DNA of 64,000 nt from Himantopus leucocephalus (Eukaryota; Chordata; Aves; Charadriiformes; Recurvirostridae). The stretch lies in NCBI GenBank assembly GCA_003993805.1, contig RSEF01000019.1, positions 6,064,365-6,128,364 of the forward strand, written 5' to 3'. Each line of letters starts with the position of its first letter. Position 1 is the stretch's first letter. Below are positions 22,501 to 34,500 of the stretch, one piece after another. The translations under genes and the position numbers were made by a program. The notes beneath the pieces were generated by a model. The model made no database searches, was not told the origin of the DNA, and was given only the letters and a program-made list of their open reading frames with translations.

Positions 22501-25500
22501 TGTCTCGGAGACTGGGAGATGTGGCAGTGGCTCGCCAGCTTTTGATGTGCTGGGACAGTTTGTCGTGTGCCAGTGGTATGTGGGTATCAGAAGGAAAGTG
22601 TGGGTGAAGATATTGTTTGCCTGGGCTGGCAGCTAAGCTGTGGCTTCTTGTGGTTGTGGAATGCCTTGCCTGCGTCGGAGGGATGTGAGGGAGCAGGACG
22701 AGCACCCGCTGCATGCAGTTCTTGGGTTCTTCTTGCTCTCACTGGAGTTGGTCTTTCTTAGTTCCAGTGCTCCCACATGCTTTCAGTATTTGCTGGCGGA
22801 CTTCTGCTTTCTTACCTGTCCTCAGTTATCTGCTGTCTGATTTGCATTGCGGGCTTCAGGGGCGGTGAGTGTCCGCTTGTGCTTGCAAAGTGTTGCGTGG
22901 GTTCCTGATGCCGCGTAACAGTGATAGCGCCTTTCAAGTGCTGGGTAGTTTTGCTCTTGACACCACTCAACCCTGTGACATGCGGCAATCCAGTGGGAGT
23001 AGCTTGGTGACGCCAGCGAGAGGGAAGTGACACTGGTGCTCTGGAGGGTAGTTAACATGGCTGTGGTGAGTTTCTACTTGGCATCTTTCACATTTACTCG
23101 TGACCTCCATGTCTTTGGGGCTTCTCTGGAGACTTATTTTCAGAGCTGNGACTTGTGGTGTAGACCACAGGGTGGGATATGTCTGTGCTTGAAGCAGCAC
23201 TGGAGGTTTCGGGTCTTCCTCAAGGTGTCAAAGTCACCCAGAGCTGTTGTCTGGAGGGAGAGGAAAGACTGTGCAATGCAGCTGTGGCCCGTGTGAAGCC
23301 CACTCTGCCCTGGGAGCATAGGCATGGTTGGCCCTGTCCCTGCCAGCGGTGTCCATCTGTCTCCGTGTGTGTGTGTCCTGCCTGTGTGTGAGTGCGTGCT
23401 GCCAGCCTGTCTGGGGGGCTTTGTTGGAGCTCTTNCAGAAACGTCTGCTTCTCTTGGTCGGTGTTTGTGCTGTCCAGGTGTGTGTATGTGGGGTTTGGGG
23501 ACTGTGTGGGGTAAGGCGGCTGAACCGTGCTCTGCGCGGGAACCCACCAGCATCCGTCTCTTACTCTGTCAGGCTCTTCCAGGCATTGCCATCTGGCTTC
23601 ACTCTAGGCTTTACCATCCATGCTGTTGTACTGTTTCCTGCGGGGCTCAAAGCATTACAAGGGATAAGGCTGCCAAGGCAGTAACAGCTGAGGATCCCCT
23701 TTACCGTAAACTTGCCCCGCATACTGCGGAGCTGTTTCTAGCCTGCAACTATTTTATTAAGTTCAGGAGAGGAATTCTGCTCCAGCATCCAGGCAAGGCT
23801 GTAGGTAGCTGGCGAGGGGAATGTGATTTCTGGGACTCCGAGGCTTGATGTCATTCAGTTGTGACGTTCCCAGCTCTCGTTCATTTTTGAGGACACAGGG
23901 TCTGTTTCTGCTCTGTATTTTGGTTGGATGGAAGGGAGGTGGGGATCATTTTAATGGCAAGACCCGTCCTGCCCCTCTGATTCTCCACGTGTTTGTTCCT
24001 GGCCTGTAGCAGCCAGACTTTGTGCTCAGAAGGAGCAGAGCCTGGCACTGCACACTTTATTATCAGGAGACACTTGTGCCTTGCTGTTCCCAGTGGCAGA
24101 GCTGTAGCAGAGCTCCTTGCTCTTTGCCATGCCCCAATCCATTCTGATGCGTGCATACAAGGGAAATGGTCCTTTCAGATTTGCCCTCTTGGAACAGGAA
24201 GGGTGTTTGATTGCAACAGCTCCCATCTCCCTTTGGGACATGTGTGGAAGCATTGATTTGCCGTAGCGTACGAGGAGGCTGAACTGTTGACATCTTGTGC
24301 TTGCTGGATGAGAAGCAGCAGGTGGCTGAGCGCATGTTCCCTGGCAGCTCAGGCCCGGGCTGGGCAGTTGCTGTTGTGTTGACCGCTGATTGTGTTTCGC
24401 TGTAGGGTGGAGATGCTGCAGCTGTACGAACGGTGCATCCTGATGGATATCGAGTTCTCCGATACCCAGAACGTGGACCAGCTGCTCTGGAAGAATGCGT
24501 TTTACCAGGTGATTGAGAAATTCCGGCAGCTTCTCAAGGACCCGCAGGGGGAAAATGCCCAAGAAATTCGGAACAAACTGCTCCAGCTTCTAGATGAGGT
24601 AAGAAGAGCGAAACGTCCCCAAACTCCACTAAGCCTTTGGGTGGGATTGGCTGCTGTTTAGAATGGGATGGTGTAACCGGGAAGCTAACCTTCTTGATCC
24701 TATTCGTATCTCTGCATGCCTTGGGCCATCCTGGTGCAAGGAGAATGCTCAGACAGATTATGGTTTAGTGTGGCAGGTGTAGGTCCAGGTGGACACTTGG
24801 TATGATTTAAACCAGGCTTGTTTTGTTGTGTTTCATGTTAATTAGAAATTGATCTAAGCTAAAATGAAATTAATGGCCTGAAGTGGAAATAAACAGAAGC
24901 ATTCCTGGAGGTGTTTGTGCCATCTTTATCAAATTTGCTTAAAAGTCATTCCGTTAAACTGTGCGGCTCAGTTTACTCTTTNNNNNNNNNNNNNNNNNNN
25001 NNNNNNNNNNNNNNNNNNNNNNNNNNNNNNNNNNNNNNNNNNNNNNNNNNNNNNNNNNNNNNNNNNNNNNNNNNNNNNNNNGCTTAAACTTACCTCTAGC
25101 CAAAGCAGTCTTTCCATGCCTCTTTATTGTAGTCCTGTGAAGCTGAAAGATGTAGCCTAGACTGTTTTGCTGTCCCAGAGAGCAAGCCAGCAGATCCAGT
25201 CATCCTCCAGCCGTCTAGTGTGGAAGCCGTTGTGTGCTGATCCTGCAGCAGGGAGGGTTTATGCTGTTGAGGCTGGCAGAATGGCTGTTGTATTTTCTGG
25301 TAGCTTTTCAGCTAGGAGAGGTTCCCATATGTGTCCGTATGTTCTGACTGCATCAGGAGTTACTGGCACTTGTTGCTTCCTATCACTCTTGTTTTGTTGA
25401 TGTTTTTTTCTGGAGCAAAGACTAGTGGGGCAAGTGAGCCCAGCATGTGGCATGGAGCCCTGAAATCTGTGGAGATTAGGAAGATGGGGCAGGGAAAGCT

Positions 25501-28500
25501 GCCCATTTTGGGGTCTGTGGACGTCAAGGAGTATGCTCATGTCTCGGGGAGGCTGGGGAGAACGTCGTGGGTTCATGATGTGCCTGAACAGTGTTGATGG
25601 ATCTGTGTGGCATGATATAAGCTGGAGAGGGGATAATACAATTGAGGGAAAATAGAGAGAAAAATGGAGGGATGAATGGACTGCCACTGAACGGGTACCT
25701 CTTCTCTTGGGATGATTGAAAATATTAGAAACGAGCTAAGCAACAAGAAGCGTTTGGTCCCAGCTGCTGTGGAACTAAAAAGGGGACTAAGAGAGAAATG
25801 TTCCCTGAATAGCCTGTTCTCGGTGCCTGAGGCTGCACGGGGAACAGCGCTTACTGGGTCTGGCTTCAGGCTGAGCCAAGAACATTTCCTTCTGCAGCTG
25901 TATCTACCCCTCTCTTGTCCTGTGCCCCAACTGCCTCCCCAGGCTGGGTGCGGGCTCGCTGCCTGTGCACGCTTTTGCAGACAGAGGGCACTTGTGCAAA
26001 GGGCCTGTTCCCTTCGGGACTGCCAATGCTGCGAGGGAAATTCTGTGCCCTTAACAGCAAAGAAGGCAACCTGATGTCCTTTCAGTAACTCTTTCTGTCT
26101 GGTTCTTCCCTTCCTCAGCTGGTACCTGAAGGCTCAGCAAATTGCTCCCAAAAATGGCCGCCCGTACAACCAGCTGGCGCTTCTGGCCATCTACACGGTA
26201 AGATGCTTATCATGCAAGGATGTAGGAAGCATAGGGAGAGCCTCTGGGATGGCTGTGAGATTCCATCTGGTGAAGAAAGGCATTGTTTAGGGCAGCGCTG
26301 CCAGATGTTTGGTTTAAAAAAAAAAAAAAAAAGAAAAAAGCTGATGGCAGGATGTGCTGTGTGGGTTCCAGCTGTTGTGGCCTCAGGCAGCTTTGTTAGA
26401 TACACGCTACTCCCTCAGGCTATCGGCATTTTGGGGACTGTTCTGTGGGCTGTTCAGAGTGCAGATGTTTTAAAAGTGGGTTGTGTTTGAAGTTTTGCAT
26501 GAGATTTTTGTGCTCAAGACTATGCTGTCATGAGGATGCTGTTTCTGTTTGCCATGTCTTCATTGAACCGGTGGGCACTGGTCTAAGTGACATCCACACA
26601 CGACTTTCTTAGGTTTCAGTTTTGCTGACTACTCCAGCCACGCAGGAAAACCTGCTTCAAGAAAGATTTGACAGCAGATAATGCTGGGACACAGGGGCTG
26701 GTAGGAATCTGCCTGTTTGCAACACTGAAAGATGCTGGTTTAAAACATGGCCGTTCAAAACTGCAGAGTCAGAAGAGCATTTCCTTCGTGGCTGGAAATG
26801 ACCTTTCTGACTCCCGGTGTGGGGCTCGGAGCGGCAAAGTGTCCTGTCCTCTGTGGTAGTCTATAAGCCCAGCAGCATGTGGGCAAAACCCTAAATGGCT
26901 GTGTGTCTTGGTAGCGGAAAGACTTGGGGTGTGCCTTCTCATGGTGTTTCCTGTGGCCAGCCTGTGGGAGAAAAGATGCTGAGAAGTTCCTTGAGCATGA
27001 GGGGTTTAGCCCAGCGGCAGGCTGAGATGAGGGGGACATCCTGCCCCACCGCTGGCAGGAGTCGGGCAAACCCTTCAGTCTTTCAGGACCTCTGCTCTTT
27101 GTAAAACTCATGTGGAGTCGTTTCCATGTTCATAGTAATGTTGAAAAGGGTTATTTCCTGAACTGTCAGGAATTCAGTATTTATACTGTTGTCTTTTACC
27201 ACGATGTCGGGTGAGAGGCTGTTTTGCGCGAGCCTCTGGGTTGATGGCTTCTGTAGCAGCCTTGGGGCTAGAGCAAGCGAGTCTGCAGGCTGTGGTGTCA
27301 CCTGCACTCCCTAACCCTGGCAAAGGGCTTGTGCTTTGCGCTGGTGGTTGTAGGTAGCTGTCAATGTGGATGGAGAGTTCAAGGTCCTGCTTGTCATACG
27401 GTTTGTCGGTGTGTCTGTCTGTCCCAGGCAGTATAGAGGGAGAGGGCGGGTGTACTGAGGGACAGGGAAAGGCAAACTATGTGGGGGCTTGGCCCCGAAT
27501 GCCTCAGAATGAGTGGCACCTCTGAGTCTGGTTGTGTTTTTGCAGAGGAGAAAGCTGGATGCCGTCTACTATTACATGCGCAGTCTGGCTGCTAGCAATC
27601 CCATCCTCACGGCCAAGGAGAGCCTCATGAGTCTGTTTGAAGAGACAAAACGCAAGGTGAGTCTTGGAGCTGGGCTGTGGGATGCTGCAGCTGCCCGTGC
27701 TGGCTCTCCTGTGCTGGAGAGCTGTGCTCCAGAGACATGGGTGATGGTGGCTTTTGGACTTGGAGTCACCACTTACCTACTTCTAAGAAATTCCATATTG
27801 GGAGTCAGATGACAGACACAGCCTTTGGAACGGTGGTGTCGTTTTCTGCCTCTCCTCAGATTGCTTTTGAGGTTGTTTGGGCAGCTGAATCTCTTGTTTC
27901 TGGGTCACAAACTGTAAAACAGCCAAGCTCAGCAAGAGCTGTAGGCTGCTGTGGTTTGCAGCACGGCCTCGGCATGCAGCATGATCATTGCCTTATCCCA
28001 GAAGTGCCCCACACCTATTGGGGTGGACAAGAGAGGCTGCAGTCCCTTTGTGCCCGAGAAGGTCACCCCAAGTCAAAGATACAGCACATTGACTGTCACA
28101 CACTACTAGGACTGGACACAGCTTTTCTTGTCCCGGGGCAGTTGGAGTTGAAAACCTCTCACTTGCACTGTCCTCTAGTGTCAGAAACCAAATTCTGGAC
28201 CTGTCAGTGAGTTACTGTGGTTCTGAAGCAGGGGGAAGCGTGAAATTCTCCATGTAAATAAAATGATGTGCTTTTCCTGAACTTTGATCCCTGGGTGATC
28301 TGAATCTGTCGTGTCTGCCCAGGCTGAGCAGATGGAGCAGAGGAAACATCAGGTGCTGGATGTGAGCCCCAGCCGCCGGGGGAAGGGCAAGAAGTCCACA
28401 TTGCGACAAGTTGGAGATGATGCCACGCGGCTGGAGATCTGGATCCATCCTTCCCACCCCCGCTCCTCCCAGGGCCACGAGTCCGGCAGGGATTCTGAGC

Positions 28501-31500
28501 AGGACAACGGGCTTGGGAACCTCAGCCCCAGCGACGTGAGTACTGCAGGAGGCAGCAGTTGGCTTTGGTGTCATGTGTTTGGAATGCAGTGGAATGACAC
28601 TGGATCTGTTTTGCTTTCCTGTTGCTAAATTTTCCAGTGTTTTGGCTTCCCCTATGGGAGCTGTGCCTGGGTCAGGCCAAGGAGCTGGTGACCTCGTGCC
28701 TGTCATGTTTAAGGCATGTTGTTACCATCCATTTCTTGGCAGCATATGCTGGCGTGGCTGATACGGAATAGGAGAGGCACAAGCAGAAGATGCCGTAAAA
28801 TGCCTCTGCCGAGGGCTCTAACTTGGGTGAGGTTGCCGGTGGGAAATGAGGTCAGATGCTGAAGACCAGGGTTGACAGTGACCCTGTAAGCTCTGAGGCT
28901 TGTTTTGGAAGTGGGTCGCTTGTCCCGGTGCCAGGTGATAGGAGGTTTGCGCTGGGAACGTGAAAACTGTGGTTTTAATTTCCAGTGTAGGTGTCATGTT
29001 TGCATTACTTGTTCTGAGAGGCCAGACTGGTGCCTTTCTTTTGCAAGGATAAAAAAATAATTGACTAATGGCATCTCTGGTGAGTCTGTTCGAGCTCTGT
29101 ACCTTGTGAGAGGAGCCCAAGTGAACTCTGTTTGTCAGGCACAGGAATGCAGGCAAAGGCAGTGGTGGTTGGGAGCTCATCCTCTAGGAATCCTTGCACT
29201 GCTTTGGCACATGAGGCTTGCAAGAGAACTTGCCAGGGAGCTCTGGGCTGCCTGTCCTAAAATGGCTGTTAAGGATGTGAGTTTAGCAGAACTGGGAAGA
29301 CCTTCTCCGCATACTGCGGGGCCCAGAGCTTCTCAGATACGATTGCACTTTTATAACTAGTTTGTGACTTCAGCTGGGTGGAACTGGGGTGAAGTCTTGG
29401 AGCTTTGAAAGATAAGCTCTGGCACATAGCTGCAGCATTTTTAAGACGTTACTGCCCTTGGTTGTTTTCCCTCTCCTCAGCTTCTCTTCTGGAGACCTTT
29501 GCTTCCTCAGCATCATTGAAAGGAACGTGCCAAGCTTTAGCCTCTCCATAAATCATTGATGAAGATGCTTTGACATGAGATGCTGTGAGTGTTTTTGAGG
29601 CGCTCTTTTGCAGCGCTCCCATGTGAGGTAGTGTAACCGCTAGCAAAGTGGGGGGCAGTGATGTCGTGTTGTTTATAGAGCAGCACTGTTTGCTAGAGCT
29701 TGCCCTTGGGCTGTTCAGTGGGGGGCTGCGCTCTCTGAAGTGCAGGTTGCTGGCAATGCCTGTACAGATTGTGTGTCTGATTACTACCATTAGTCTTGAT
29801 TTCTTCATCTGTTTGAAATGTTGGCTCACAGAAAGCTTTCCCCGCTTATACTGAGAGGCCGCATGATCAGAAATACGATGGCGAAAGGGCAGGAGGAGCT
29901 GAGGGCGCAGGTTCGGGCACTGCTGCTTTGGCAGCCAAGGTATTTGTACTGGGGCTGCCTGTGCCTGGTGTGGTGCTGCGGTGCAGCGCTCCACTTGTGT
30001 TGGCACAACTGCTGATGGGGCTGTGCTGTGGCCATGTCACCAAAATAACCAGGTGAAAAGGGAACCTTAAATCTGTGTCACTGCCAAAGCTCCTGTGCTG
30101 TGAAGCTGTGGGCTGGTTAAAGACGGCAGCTCTTTGGGAAGCTCTGGACTCCACGTTTCTTGAAGCTGTAGCCTCTTACCCTCTTCCTTACTGCATCTTT
30201 GGGTGGTTTGCAGCTCCTTCTCTGGAAAGGAGCAGAGCAGGCCGTGTGTTGCCACTGTGTGGCACTGTTTGGCCTCGGAAGGGCCCTCCCTGCGCCAGGG
30301 GCAGGCACCAGCCCTGCTCCTGGCAGCACCTCTGCCCCACATCCCCCAGCCGGGCGGAAGGGAACAGCTCTTCTCCCAGGGGATGTGTACCAGTGCTTAC
30401 ATGTCATTTTGGGGAAATGAGTTTAAACTGTGTCATTGCCTCCTTGGTCCCTTCCTTGCCAGCTTTAGCCTTTGAAAAGGCTGAGGTAAGCCATGTTCTT
30501 TCGTTTGTACTGACAGCTGTGCTCTGCAGGTACCTCCTCGGGCATCAGTCTTTATGGCAGCTGTTTCTGGGCCAGAGAAGGGAATTTTACAGGGTAGAAC
30601 AGGAAAGTGTTCAGCTTCCAGAAGCAGATACAACACCGCAAGTATAGACCCTAACAGCTCTGGACATGTACTGGGCAGAAGCGTGGGAGAGAGGCTCCTT
30701 CTACCGCTCAAACAGAGGATGTTGGTTCAAACACAGCCCAAGCCAAAGGTGACTGATGTTTTTACTGTGGAGATGCTGGCTGTTTCACAGGTGACAAGAC
30801 ACTGATTTGGGATATTTTTCTGTCCTCAGTGGTCACTTTCTTCATTGTGCAGGCAGTCAGGTGTCAGTCCTGTGTTGTGGCATGCTTGGCAGGGAGGTGC
30901 TGAACGATTACTTTCCCAGGAACCGCTGATGCGCACGCTGTCCCCATCAGCGAGCAGAGAGTCTGCTCAACACATGCTTGCGCGTCTCTTTTCAGCGCTG
31001 ACTTTATTTTTCCCTCTGTAGCCCTATACAAAGACACAAACATCACTACTTTATTTCAGGGTTAGGAGCCAGCTGTACGGAGTCAAGAAAGCGGCTTAGT
31101 GAGTCTGCAGAAGGCCAGCTCACACTGCAGCCGCTGCTGTGACAAGGGAAGGTGGCATGAAGAGCTGGCAATTTGCCTTGGCACTGTGTGTTTAGGTAGA
31201 GGTTTGGCATAGGTGCTTCTTTCACAGTTTGCTACATCATGTTGTCTAGGAAGATGCAGAACTGGAAGAAGGTACCATCTGCCCCCAGCAAGGGGCATGC
31301 ATCTCTGGCCCCTTCCGCAGTAACTGGATTTGGCATTGCTGGCACGGAGGGCATGGGGCGGCTGCAAAGCAAGCTGAAAAGGTGTTTGGGTTGCAGCCTA
31401 GCTGTTCTGTGCTTAGGGTTTTGTCCGTTAATGCCCGCAGCCTTTTGGGGTTTCATTCCGTGAATGGCTGTTCTCTGTGGTCTCTTACACCTTGCATGTT

Positions 31501-34500
31501 TCTAGGTGTGCAGTGGTAGGAGAGTCCTGGCTAACACAGTGCCCTGCTTACCTGACAATATCAGGTCACTTTGTGGGGCATTCCAATAAGAAATGTAAAA
31601 AAGGAGGCTGAACCAATGAACAGCTGTATTGCTTTTTTTTTTTTTAAAAAAAAAAAAAACGGCTGGATAGGGCAAAGCGAGCTCACGAGCTGAGTCTCTG
31701 CCATTTCTTCTCTGCTGCTGGTTTCATTTGCCATGGGTCTGTATCGATCCTAACTCTGATAGTACTGTATGCAGCTTACTGTGCAGACTGTGAGTTGGTA
31801 AAGTAAACAGGGCAAATGTGCCGTCAGTCTCTTGAGAAAGTGTTAATATTACACTGAGTTTGAGATTTTAATCACCCCTGTCAGGAAATGCTGAGTTAAG
31901 GTTCCCACAGTTGTTATTGCCTGCTGCCTGTGCTCTGCAGTAGATACTTCCTTGTGTTATCACACAGCATGCATGCGCTAATAAAGATTACTCCATAGCT
32001 GCAGCTAAGATTAGGGAAGAGAGTTTTTCCCTTGGCACAACAGTAATTGAATAATACTTCTCTCCAGATGTCCGAATACTTCAGCATCATTAAAGAATTA
32101 AGTCTCCTGGCCTCTTTGTGAGAGGTCAATCTTGTAGAGCCATCAAAAGTTTGGTAGGGCCACCCAAAAAGCTCTTAGGGAAGCTAAGGCCGCTGTCAAG
32201 ATCTGCTGTCTCAGCCCTGTGCGTCGGCTGCAGGAACCTTCCCATTTACCCCCAGCCTGCTGGTTAGGGACAGAAGTGGTGCATTTGCCCAATGCTAGGT
32301 GCCCATGGATCAACAGCCCCTTTGCAATAGCAGAAAAACTGGTGGAATCATTGTCTCTGAAGTCCAGAGCAGGTTTTAACCTCCATTCCTTCACACAGGC
32401 GTTCTTCTCGGCAGCAGGGAGTATGGACAGTGCATCAGGGTTTCCACCAGTGAGCAGTGAATACTACCGGGAGGTCTACCATAAACAAGAGGAACAAAAG
32501 TTCTTTCAACAGGCTGAATATAGACGGTTTCTTACTTTTGTGTTTCTTCTTTATTGCCTACTGTGCTTTTCTTTGGAAGCTTATTATGTGTTCAGGTGTT
32601 ACTCTGTGCTGGTAATGGGTGTAAGTACCAGGGGACAGAGTGGCGATGTCGGAGCTGTAAGCAGTGCGTATCTTAGGGTGCTTTTTTGTATTTTCTTTCA
32701 GATGAGTAGTGCTAGTCTCTTTTGGACCCCTTTGTCTCCTTCCATCTCCCAAGTCCTAGAAAATCAGATGAGTGTCATGTGTGCAGAGAAGTGGTTCTCT
32801 GCAGCTGGATGGTCCTCTGCGCTGTCTTCTCAAAGCAGCGGAGGTTGTGAGAGCTGTCCTGCTCTTTTCCCTCTAGGTCAGGATTCAGCCAACTGGGAAC
32901 TTAGCCCCAACCAGGCATTGCATGATATCTTCACAACATGCTCTGATTTGTTTCTTTCTGAGGTGAGGCNTTTTTCCCTCTAGGTCAGGATTCAGCTAAC
33001 TGGGAACTTATTATGCAATGCATAATGGGGCTATCTTCACAACATGCTCTGATTTGTTTCTTTCTGAGGTGAGGCATCTCCAAGGATTCTCACTTTCTGT
33101 CTTCCTCAGTTCTTCTTGCCTGCTTAGTTTTATTTTTTTACTTTTCCTGCCTCACCAGTGCACCGTGATGCTGCGTCCACTTACACTTCTGCAGCCCAGC
33201 TGTGGTCCAAGGCTGGAGAAGGCACTTTTGGGCTGCCTCAAGAGAGACCGTGTGTCCTTAGCGAAAAGGGTCACTGTCCTAGTCAGCTCCTGCATGTTTC
33301 ACATCCGTTTTTCCTTGGCGGTGTTTGTTGTTTCTGCTCTGTGCGTTTGTTCCTCTTGGGCAGCAGCCGCTCGGGTGACTGGGCTGGCTCCTTCTCCTGG
33401 CTGGTTTGTCGGTGTGGTTTTTCCTTTGGGGAAGCCATCTCTGGGGCTCTGCATCTGGAGAAGGGTGGTGGGATAAAACCTCATGTTAGTCTAGTAACAG
33501 TTTTGATGGGGGTTTCTTGGCCAGTTTGCTCCATCAGCCTGTCCTCTGCGTGGGCCAGTTGCACATGGGAGCAGTAATGACCCGTGTTCAGAGTTGGGCT
33601 TGTCTTTTTGTCACTCCCTGCGGTCCTCGGGGCATCTGGCTTGTTAAAAGGCTGTTGTGTTGTGAGCTGGGCATCTGCGAGCATGGCCCAACTTTGTTCA
33701 TGCAAATGTACCAGAGGCACATCTGTTTACTCAGAGTGGCTCTCTTCGCGCTCAGCTCTTTTCCTACCTTGTAACTCCTTTCCATTACACACGACTAGAA
33801 ATAAGTGACAGGCAAAACTGGAAATGATGCATCTCTATAGTGATGTCCATTCTTCTATACAGATGCATGGATAGGAGGCTGCTTGGGAAACTCATTGTTT
33901 CTGGAGTGTCTGTCCCCAAGTCTGCTGATGGGAGCATTGTTCTGCACTGCCAGCATGGCTGGGTGGTTCTTCTCAGGACAGTGGAAGATGAGGCTTGATC
34001 TTTTCTCCTCCATGCAGACTCTTCATAACTAATCCCTGCTGGCTGTAGTACAGGGCTCCCTCATTTACTACCTCCATGGTGTCAGGTGGGACAAAGTGCT
34101 CAAAATGGTCCATTTTTAGGAGCCTCTAATGTGGAAAATAAGTCCAGGCAGCTGAGGCTGTGCTCCTGGTTTAGATGGGCGATGTGAAAGCGCAGGCATG
34201 CCTGCCTTCTCTCTGCTGCTGGGACACAACTTCCCAAAACCCTGCAGGCTGCATACGATGCCCTGGAAGCCTGTGCTGACTCTTACATGCTTTCAGGTTT
34301 TTTTTTACCCAACAGTATATGCCTGTGCAGAGAGTGGAGGGAATGGAAGCCACTACTGGAGACGCCCAGCGAGCTTTTCTGCTGCAGCCATTTCTCACGC
34401 CTGTTGAACATCTGAGCCGCACCAGAGCGGTGGCGTAGGTGTGACCCCAAAGGGAGGGGACACAAGAGGGAGCGTCCCCTCGGTTTTTCTCAGCGCATGA

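Noticed and set aside
23718..29322. Shared 13-mer CCGCATACTGCGG near 23720 and 29310
   Set aside because: Self-complementary short word; repeated 13-mers are expected by chance in a window this long, and the flanks do not match.
29449..30006. 185-codon minus-strand frame in the large SMG6 intron
   Set aside because: No recognisable domain or coherent exon structure. A frame of this length is expected about once by chance in 64 kb by rough estimate.
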